Below are positions 1 to 3,733 of a stretch of DNA of 5,109 bases, one piece after another. The DNA lies in NCBI RefSeq assembly GCF_003480435.1, contig NZ_QUJB01000035.1, positions 6,140 to 11,248 on the forward strand. The letters run 5' to 3'. Both the position numbers and the translations under genes were made by a program. The notes below the pieces were generated by a model. That model saw nothing but the letters and a program-made list of their open reading frames with translations. It did not search any database and was not told the DNA's origin. The stretch's first letter is position 1; every line of letters starts with the position of its first letter. Origin of the DNA: Clostridium sp. AM30-24 (GTDB taxonomy: Bacteria > Bacillota > Clostridia > Lachnospirales > Lachnospiraceae).

Positions 1-17
1 GTTCCGGCGGAAGAAAG

Positions 18-44
18 TAAAGGGTGGTCTGCGACCATTTTTTA
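18..44 (+). terminator. Possible weak terminator hairpin with U-tract in the stem
   Basis: TGGTC (25-29) and GACCA (33-37) pair around the 3-base loop TGC. The flanks TAAAGGG and TTTTTTA extend the pairing through G-U and A-U pairs to about 12 bp, and T6 (38-43) lies on the 3' side. This resembles a short rho-independent terminator that could end transcription entering from the left. The core is only 5 bp, so its strength is uncertain. The T-run is also used by the larger inverted repeat 38-95. Confidence 0.35.
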
Positions 45-95
45 TCTGCTGCATTCGCTGATCGGCAAGCCGAAGCTCATACTGCAGATAAAAAA
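38..95. repeat. 12-bp perfect inverted repeat with 34-base spacer
   Basis: TTTTTTATCTGC (38-49) is exactly complementary to GCAGATAAAAAA (84-95). The 34-base spacer contains a small CGGC-AA-GCCG hairpin (63-72). The left arm shares its T6 with the hairpin at 18-44, so the two folds exclude each other. It could be a protein-binding site next to the transfer origin, or part of an RNA leader or terminator. The sequence alone does not decide. Confidence 0.6.
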
Positions 96-182
96 CAAGC
101 CCTTGACTGTCTCCCTCCTACACTTCCAAAGTCGCCCAAGAGGAAGTAAGCTCCACTGTATTTCTGGCGAAATCCACGCACG

Positions 183-240
183 AATATATCCGCTTGACAA
201 GTGGCTATCACTATGCTATATTATGTGTAGCGGATATATT
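183..240. promoter_or_regulatory. 11-bp inverted repeat bracketing the mobilisation promoter (putative operator)
   Basis: AATATATCCGC (183-193) and GCGGATATATT (230-240) are perfect reverse complements separated by 36 bases. The spacer is exactly the promoter: the left arm abuts the -35 hexamer, and the right arm begins at the predicted transcription start. This placement suggests a pair of operator half-sites for a repressor that encloses the promoter. The ligand is inferred; the ribbon-helix-helix proteins encoded just downstream are natural candidates for autoregulation. Confidence 0.6.
194..222 (+). promoter_or_regulatory. Strong sigma-A-type promoter of the mobilisation operon
   Basis: The -35 is TTGACA (194-199), the spacer is 17 bases, and the -10 is TATATT (217-222), preceded by TGC (214-216), an extended -10 element. 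This is nearly ideal for the housekeeping sigma factor of Gram-positive bacteria. Transcription would begin near 229 and give a leader of about 150 bases before the first gene at 383, so the oriT-like hairpin (242-286) would be in the transcript. The spacer holds one copy, in reverse orientation, of the AGTGATAGCC box, so a protein bound there would occlude RNA polymerase. Confidence 0.8.
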
Positions 241-241
241 G

Positions 242-306
242 CAAGTTCCCTAAAGTGATAGCCTAACGGCTACACTTTAGAACTTGTGAGGGTGGCAAAG
301 CCCCCC
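242..306. other. Candidate origin of transfer (oriT): long bulged hairpin plus G/C-rich flank
   Basis: Nested inverted repeats form one long hairpin: CAAGTT (242-247) with AACTTG (281-286), CTAAAGTG (250-257) with CACTTTAG (273-280), and TAGCC (259-263) with GGCTA (268-272), around the loop TAAC. That is 19 pairs with only a CC and a single-A bulge on the left arm. Immediately after it, GGGTGGC (290-296) can pair with GCCCCCC (300-306) around AAA. Relaxase origins typically have an inverted repeat beside the nick site, and this one lies just upstream of the mobilisation genes. I cannot place the nick precisely; the 287-320 stretch is the natural place to look. Confidence 0.6.
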
Positions 307-325
307 TTCAATCCCCCTTTGAGTG

Positions 326-341
326 ACCGCAGATATGCGGT
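326..341 (+). repeat. Small perfect hairpin in the operon leader
   Basis: ACCGCA (326-331) and TGCGGT (336-341) form a perfect 6-bp stem around GATA. It lies in the leader between the oriT-like region and the first ribosome binding site. It has no T-run, so it is not a terminator. It may be part of the relaxosome binding region or simply a leader RNA structure. Confidence 0.45.
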
Positions 342-382
342 AAATTGTTGAGTGATAGCCAAGAAGAAAGAGAGGTAAAAGC

Positions 383-1018
383 ATGAGTTGGGGCGAGGAA
401 CAGCAGAAAGAAATTGAGACAATCAGAGAGAGAAAAATCACAGTGAAATTGTCGGACGCAGATTGTGACCGACTGGCGAGAAAGTGTGGGAAGCATGGTC
501 TGACAATCGGAGAGCTGATAGAGAATTTTGTCGGAGATTTGGTGGGCGGTACTTACTCCAATGGAAGTGATGAAAGAGATTATGCTGACCAGTGGTTCGA
601 GCGTTGTTGGTTCGGAATGTTCCCAGAGCCTACACTGCTGAATCACTTATTGAATTTGGGTTATGAACCAGAGCATTATCTGGATATGTTGGAGAACGTA
701 GAGACAATAAAATCCGACATTGAAATTACTAAACAGAACATAGCAGAGCCAAGTGATGAATGGAAAGACATTGTGTACCACAAGTATAATGATGATTTTA
801 CAAGCTATGAGTGTGTGCCTTGTTACAATAGTGTTGATGAATATATAGCAAGCGAAAAAGAAGATTTAGAAAGCTATAAGGCAGACTTAGAAGAAGCACT
901 GGAAGAACTGAAAGACATGAGAGCGGACTGGAAGCCAGAGAAAGAGCCGAACATGAACGAGGAAATCGAACTCATTAAGAAGTGGGTAAAGGAAAGAGAG
1001 GACTTCATCAATGAATAG
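383..1018 (+). CDS. Probable ribbon-helix-helix accessory protein of the mobilisation operon, otherwise unknown
   Basis: First gene of the mobilisation operon, 211 residues. The ATG at 383 follows an AGAGAGG ribosome binding site (369-375) at good distance. Residues about 18-55 (starting KITVKLSDADCDRL and ending near ENFVGDLVGG) have the strand-helix-helix pattern of CopG/Arc-type ribbon-helix-helix DNA-binding proteins. The middle is rich in aromatic and acidic residues, including WFERCWFGMFPEP near 70-85. The last third is strongly acidic and predicted helical, probably a coiled coil (LESYKADLEEALEELK). The gene overlaps mobC by 8 bases (ATGAATAG), which implies translational coupling. I do not recognise a named family. 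From its place between oriT and mobC I infer a relaxosome accessory or an autoregulator of the upstream promoter. The ribbon-helix-helix call is tentative. Confidence 0.75.
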   Translation: MSWGEEQQKEIETIRERKITVKLSDADCDRLARKCGKHGLTIGELIENFVGDLVGGTYSNGSDERDYADQWFERCWFGMFPEPTLLNHLLNLGYEPEHYLDMLENVETIKSDIEITKQNIAEPSDEWKDIVYHKYNDDFTSYECVPCYNSVDEYIASEKEDLESYKADLEEALEELKDMRADWKPEKEPNMNEEIELIKKWVKEREDFINE

Positions 1019-1331
1019 GACAAGACCGAAGCAGATAGTTATAAGAGTGTCAGAGGAAGAACTTGCACAGATAAAAGAAAAAGTAGAGCAGTCTGGAAAG
1101 AGCCAACAGCAATATATCATTGAAGCCCTCACACAGTCGAACATTGTCAATCTGGACGGACTGAAAGAGATATATCCAGAGCTGAAAAGGCAAGGCAACA
1201 ATCTGAACCAGATAGCCAAGAAGCTGAATGAAAATGGATATGTGGACTATAAGCAAGAGCTTCCTAACACCATGAAAGAGGTGAGAGAAGTATGGCAGTT
1301 ATTAAAGCAGTATCTTCAAAAGCAGGCATAG
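1011..1331 (+). CDS. mobC: MobC-family relaxosome accessory protein
   Basis: A 106-residue protein resembling the bacterial mobilisation protein MobC family, which binds oriT and helps the relaxase open and nick DNA. Residues about 8-45 (QIVIRVSEEELAQIKEKVEQ onward) form a ribbon-helix-helix-type domain: a basic strand followed by two helices. Residues about 61-72 (RQGNNLNQIAKKLN) match the GNNLNQIAKxxN signature typical of MobC proteins. The length is normal for the small Firmicutes members. The ATG at 1011 overlaps the previous gene by 8 bases, with purine-rich GAGAGG upstream. The 3' end overlaps the relaxase start by 40 bases, the usual tight mobC-relaxase coupling. Likely targets are the oriT-like region and the repeated boxes at 203-360, but that pairing is inferred. 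Confidence 0.88.
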   Translation: MNRTRPKQIVIRVSEEELAQIKEKVEQSGKSQQQYIIEALTQSNIVNLDGLKEIYPELKRQGNNLNQIAKKLNENGYVDYKQELPNTMKEVREVWQLLKQYLQKQA

Positions 1332-2407
1332 GGCAAGCACTGGACTATGTGACAAAAGAGGAAAAGACAGAGGATAAGCTTGTCAGCGGTCTGCACTGTG
1401 AACCAGATACAGTAAAGGACGAAATGCAAGCCACCAAGGAACTATGGGAGAAAACCGGGGGAAGGACATACAAGCACTTTGTCCAGAGCTACCATAAGGA
1501 CGAGAAAATCACGCCGGAGCAGGCACACAGGAACGCCTTACAGCTTGCAGAGAATACGTCGGCATGGAAAGGGTTTGAGGTGCTTGTGGCTACCCATAAG
1601 GACAAAAAACATATCCATACGCACTTTATCGTCAATTCCGTCAATTTTGAGGACGGGCACAAGCTGCAGTGGAGCAGCGCCGACCTGCAGGAGCTGAAGG
1701 AGCGGTGCAACGCACAGAGCAGGGAGCAGGGGCTACACGTCTCAGAAAAGGGAAAGACCTTTGAAGGAGCGGAACGTGAGGAAACAGTGGCATGGAAAAA
1801 AGAGACGTACCAGCTTCTGAAGCAGGCGGAGCAGGGGAAAGTGAAAAGCTATGTCCAGGACATTGCCCTGGCAGTCCTGGACTGTAAGGAAACAGCGACC
1901 AGCCGGGAAAGCTTTATTCGGCTGATGAATGAAAGAGGGTACGGAGTGGACTGGCAGGACAGCCACAAATACATCACATATACCGACTTAGCAAGGAAGC
2001 AGGCAGGAGAAAAGGCTTGCAAAATTCGTAATAATAAGCTGGAAAAATACTACAACATGGGTTTTGGAAAGGAGGAACTGGAGCATGAGTTTGAGAGAAA
2101 TGCACGAACAGCAGAAGTCAGAGCAGGCAAGTCCGAGAGAACGGATCCAAGAACTGAACCGTCAGAGCCGGACAGAGCTGGAGAACAGCCTGCTGAAGGA
2201 AGCCTTAGCTTTGTCGAGCGAGAGCTGCGAGGAATTGATGAAGCAGTCAAATCAAGGACAAGCAAGGGCAGAGCAGAACAGGCAGAGAGACGCCGAGCTG
2301 AGCAGGCAGCTCATCAGCGAGCTGAAGAAGCAAGTCGAGCAGTTAGAGAACAGCAACGAACTACTTCAGAACGCCATATCAGCCGGAATTGGGAGCCTGA
2401 GAGATGA
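1292..2407 (+). CDS. MobP-type relaxase (mobilisation nuclease)
   Basis: A 371-residue relaxase (VirD2/MobP-like, Pfam Relaxase type). It would cut one strand at oriT, stay covalently bound to the 5' end through a tyrosine, and pilot that strand into the recipient. Tyr19 in ALDYV is the likely nucleophile. Residues 60-72 (YKHFVQSYHKDEK) form the second conserved motif. The metal-binding motif is complete as H102-K-D104-K-K-H107-I-H109-T-H111, followed by Asn115. Residues about 190-260 carry a second conserved block (RLMNERGYGVDW, then KYITYT). Beyond about 265 the chain is a low-complexity R/E/A/Q-rich tail with no domain; this tail coincides with the overlapping gene that starts at 2085, so its composition is probably shaped by the second frame. 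The ATG at 1292 lies inside mobC, behind a weak purine-rich site, and fits coupled translation. The gene appears intact. No secretion channel is encoded here, so transfer would depend on a helper element. Confidence 0.92.
   Translation: MAVIKAVSSKAGIGQALDYVTKEEKTEDKLVSGLHCEPDTVKDEMQATKELWEKTGGRTYKHFVQSYHKDEKITPEQAHRNALQLAENTSAWKGFEVLVATHKDKKHIHTHFIVNSVNFEDGHKLQWSSADLQELKERCNAQSREQGLHVSEKGKTFEGAEREETVAWKKETYQLLKQAEQGKVKSYVQDIALAVLDCKETATSRESFIRLMNERGYGVDWQDSHKYITYTDLARKQAGEKACKIRNNKLEKYYNMGFGKEELEHEFERNARTAEVRAGKSERTDPRTEPSEPDRAGEQPAEGSLSFVERELRGIDEAVKSRTSKGRAEQAERRRAEQAAHQRAEEASRAVREQQRTTSERHISRNWEPER
2068..2075 (+). promoter_or_regulatory. Internal ribosome binding site for the overlapping gene
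   Basis: AAAGGAGG lies inside the relaxase reading frame, 9 bases before the ATG at 2085. It is the strongest Shine-Dalgarno sequence in the operon. It decides the start of the overlapping gene and argues for internal initiation rather than frameshifting. Confidence 0.8.
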
Positions 2408-2663
2408 GGTCAGAGAAAGTACCGTCCAAGAGGTAAAAAAGGCGTTACAGGCGAATATAGAGGCGGTACAGAAGGCAACAAAAGCTCTTGAAAAGCAGTC
2501 TGATACGCTTACAAGCGTAATGAAGCAGAAAGTCCGGGAGCTGGAGGAAAGCAAAAACAGCTTTTTCAGATATGAGGGCTTGAAGATATACCTGTTTTGG
2601 GGCGGTATGGTCTGTAATATTGGGACGTTTTTGATAGTGTTATATTATTTATTTGTCAAGTAA
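2085..2663 (+). CDS. Overlapping coiled-coil protein with C-terminal membrane anchor (MobB-like in position)
   Basis: This gene starts within the relaxase gene, in the +1 frame, and shares 323 bases with it. I choose the ATG at 2085 (192 residues) over the TTG at 2064 because a perfect AAAGGAGG (2068-2075) lies 9 bases before it. Residues about 10-160 are Q/E/K/R-rich with heptad-like leucines (ELKKQVEQLENSNELLQ), a probable long coiled coil. Residues about 168-192 (beginning IYLFWGGMVCNIG) form one hydrophobic membrane segment ending ..YYLFVK at the very C-terminus, so most of the protein should face the cytoplasm. In RSF1010-type plasmids a small membrane protein, MobB, is also encoded out of frame inside the relaxase gene and assists transfer. 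I infer an analogous docking or anchoring role here, by position and topology only, not by homology. A ribosomal frameshift fusing it to the relaxase is a less likely alternative. Confidence 0.8.
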   Translation: MSLREMHEQQKSEQASPRERIQELNRQSRTELENSLLKEALALSSESCEELMKQSNQGQARAEQNRQRDAELSRQLISELKKQVEQLENSNELLQNAISAGIGSLRDEVRESTVQEVKKALQANIEAVQKATKALEKQSDTLTSVMKQKVRELEESKNSFFRYEGLKIYLFWGGMVCNIGTFLIVLYYLFVK

Positions 2664-2797
2664 AGTTTTATAAAAATGTTATATATAATTAATGTTTTTT
2701 TGTTGAAAATATAGTATAGTAAAACAAAAAGGAGGGGATGCCAATGTACTTGTTGCTTTAGATGCTATAAAAATACATTGACATAGGAGGAAAATTA
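2664..2797 (+). promoter_or_regulatory. AT-rich leader and probable promoter of the exported-protein gene
   Basis: Base composition shifts sharply to AT here. TATAGT occurs twice (2710-2715, 2715-2720) and could serve as a -10, but no good -35 lies at the right distance, so the promoter is weakly supported. There is no clear terminator after the upstream operon, so read-through is possible. CAATGTA (2742-2748) is complementary to TACATTG (2774-2780), just before the ribosome binding site TAGGAGG (2784-2790), and could fold the leader. The mini-ORF at 2738-2761 is listed separately. Confidence 0.4.
2738..2761 (+). CDS. Possible 7-codon leader mini-ORF
   Basis: ATG at 2738 (or the in-frame ATG at 2744) encodes MPMYLLL and then a TAG at 2759-2761. 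AAGGAGG lies just upstream (2729-2735), ideally spaced for the ATG at 2744. The stop is 36 bases before the exported-protein start. The mini-ORF overlaps the left arm of a 7-bp inverted repeat (2742-2748 with 2774-2780), so translating it could affect folding in front of the next ribosome binding site. The very good ribosome binding site is the main support; a chance occurrence or a decayed gene start are alternatives. Confidence 0.35.
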   Translation: MPMYLLL

Positions 2798-3352
2798 ATG
2801 AGAAATATTCGCAGATCTGTAGCGTTAGCTTTGGCAGCAATAATGATGATGGCTATGAATATGGTTAGTTTTGCAGCAGATACAGCTCCTGCTGAAACCG
2901 AGGCGGTAGAATCGGTGACTCGTTCAACTAATGGAGAATCTGTTTTGCTGGATAAAGTATATTTTGCGTGTGATGGAAAAAACACAATTTCTTCTCGAGA
3001 ACCTATTCCTGCTACAGCTTTAGATATTGAAAATAGAATTTTAGGAAGTATGGAGTATTTTTATGATGGTTTAGATTCATCTGGAAGACCGCAGTACACA
3101 GTTAAGGCATCTATGACGTCTAATCCATTAAAATTAAAATCCAGTAAACTTGTAACAAGAGCTGAAGGAGTAAATAGTTGGCATACAAATGAAGAAGATC
3201 ATAATGGGTATACAGGAACTAATTCTCGAAGCTATGTATATACGACTCCGAATCCACCATCAAATCCATATTGTGAAGCAATATTAACCGCAACTGATGA
3301 GAAAGGTGACGAATACGCAGTATGGAAAGGAACTCTTCGTGATGCTAAGTAG
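2798..3352 (+). CDS. Small exported protein of unknown family (cargo)
   Basis: A 184-residue protein with a clear Sec-type signal peptide: basic N-region MRNIRR, hydrophobic core to about residue 22, and a probable cut after SFA at residue 26. The mature part of about 158 residues has no membrane segment, no cell-wall LPXTG motif and no lipobox, so it is probably secreted or loosely surface-associated. It starts with a T/E/A-rich linker (27-45), then a region of alternating polar and hydrophobic residues that looks beta-rich. Only two cysteines are present in the mature chain (C58 and C149), a possible disulfide. A Tyr/Asn/Pro-rich stretch (SRSYVYTTPNPPSNPYC, 133-149) precedes the last strand-like segments. 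The ATG at 2798 is preceded by TAGGAGG with a 7-base gap. Codon use is richer in A/T-ending codons than in the mobilisation genes, which suggests separately acquired cargo. The gene is bounded by its own leader and a strong terminator. I do not recognise the family and assign no function. Confidence 0.8.
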   Translation: MRNIRRSVALALAAIMMMAMNMVSFAADTAPAETEAVESVTRSTNGESVLLDKVYFACDGKNTISSREPIPATALDIENRILGSMEYFYDGLDSSGRPQYTVKASMTSNPLKLKSSKLVTRAEGVNSWHTNEEDHNGYTGTNSRSYVYTTPNPPSNPYCEAILTATDEKGDEYAVWKGTLRDAK

Positions 3353-3390
3353 AAAATACTGAAATATTGGTAAGAGTAGTGATGAAAATA

Positions 3391-3690
3391 AGAGGGAGTG
3401 AAGTGAGGATGAGATATTCTTAATTCACTCCCTTTTTTTAGAGGTCAAAAAGGTGCAATAAATTCATTGATAAGATAAGCGATAAGGGCGAGAGGGAGTG
3501 AGGTGTAGATATTGACACCAAAAAGGCACTCCCTTATACTTGATGGAAAAAGGTAAAATACTTCATTGATAAGATAAGCGGTGAAGGCGAGAGGGAGTGA
3601 GGTGTAGATATTGACACCAAAAAGGCACTCCCTTATACTTGAGAGAAAAAGGTGCAAAAATCTATTGATAAGATTAGCGGTCAAGCGGAG
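3391..3690. repeat. Tandem array of about three 99-100 bp units with hairpins and iteron-like motifs
   Basis: Units begin at 3391, 3491 and 3590; the third extends to about 3690 with a diverged end. Each contains an AGGGAGTG...CACTCCCT hairpin, an A-rich GAxxxAAAAAGGT block, and a 16-bp motif ATTGATAAGATAAGCG (3466-3481, 3565-3580; one mismatch at 3664-3679). The motif copies are exactly 99 bases apart. Units 2 and 3 are nearly identical and have an inner GGTGT/ACACC stem (3502-3506 with 3515-3519; 3601-3605 with 3614-3618). Unit 1 has the T-run terminator version. The array sits directly before a replication-type gene and an AT-rich stretch (3700-3718), which fits an iteron-containing origin or a structured regulatory RNA. 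No gene is called in 3353-3733. Confidence 0.75.
3393..3439 (+). terminator. Rho-independent terminator after the exported-protein gene
   Basis: AGGGAGTGAA (3393-3402) pairs perfectly with TTCACTCCCT (3424-3433), followed by T6 (3434-3439); the loop is 21 bases. It ends the transcript of the exported-protein gene, 40 bases after its stop codon. The same AGGGAGTG/CACTCCCT stem recurs 100 and 199 bases further on, but there without a pure T-run. Confidence 0.85.
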
Positions 3691-3699
3691 TAAGGGCAG

Positions 3700-3727
3700 T
3701 ATATTATATAATATATCTAAGTAGGAG
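3700..3727 (+). promoter_or_regulatory. AT-rich stretch with -10-like TATAAT and ribosome binding site before the primase gene
   Basis: A run of A and T contains TATAAT at 3707-3712; no good -35 is seen 17 bases upstream, so a promoter here may need an activator or the strand-melting property of the region itself. AGGAG (3723-3727) lies 6 bases before the ATG at 3734 and fixes that start. The AT-rich tract could also serve as a DNA unwinding element next to the repeat array. Confidence 0.45.
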
Positions 3728-3733
3728 AAAAAT

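Larger units (their letters stand above)
1..182. other. Non-coding stretch upstream of the mobilisation promoter
   Basis: I see no convincing gene here. In the second + frame, a run open at the left edge ends at the TGA at 59-61; it could be the last 19 codons of an upstream gene (ending ..FFICCIR), but nothing identifies it. The first + frame stays open from the edge to 258, but it has no ribosome binding site and runs through the promoter and the oriT hairpin, so I do not call it. The recognisable content is two overlapping hairpins at 18-95, listed separately. From 96 to 182 I see nothing definite. Confidence 0.5.
203..360. repeat. Dispersed AGTGATAGCC boxes
   Basis: The 10-mer AGTGATAGCC occurs at 254-263 and 351-360 in + orientation, and at 203-212 as its reverse complement GGCTATCACT. 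A fourth, one-base-shorter version (GGCTACACT, 268-276) is the opposite arm of the oriT-like hairpin. The copies sit in the promoter spacer, in both arms of the hairpin, and about 10 bases before the first ribosome binding site. Such recurrence suggests a binding site for a relaxosome or regulatory protein. The recurrence is directly seen; the binding is inferred. Confidence 0.6.

Noticed and set aside
1..258. First + frame open from the left edge to a TGA at 256-258
   Set aside because: No supported start or ribosome binding site, and it runs straight through the strong promoter and into the oriT hairpin. Any conservation is better explained by those sites.
308..646. Minus-strand frame overlapping the leader and the first mobilisation gene
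   Set aside because: It lies opposite the promoter leader and a well-supported + strand gene, has no ribosome binding site I could identify, and no recognisable domain.
2064..2084. TTG start at 2064 for the overlapping coiled-coil gene
   Set aside because: No ribosome binding site precedes it, and the perfect AAAGGAGG at 2068-2075 would lie inside the gene. The ATG at 2085 is correctly spaced from it.
2064..2407. Programmed frameshift making a relaxase-coiled-coil fusion
   Set aside because: I see no clear slippery heptamer with a following structure, and the internal ribosome binding site explains the second frame more simply.
2779..2783. TTGACA-like -35 at 2778-2783 before the exported-protein gene
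   Set aside because: It overlaps the ribosome binding site region, so a promoter using it would start transcription inside the gene.
3445..3684. Minus-strand frame of 79 codons with two near-identical 33-residue repeats
   Set aside because: The protein repeat follows automatically from a 99-base DNA period divisible by three. The frame covers the hairpin/iteron array, has no ribosome binding site I can see, and lies between + strand genes.
3391..3690. CRISPR array
   Set aside because: The units are about 99 bases and similar along most of their length, without short identical repeats separated by unique spacers, and no cas gene is present.
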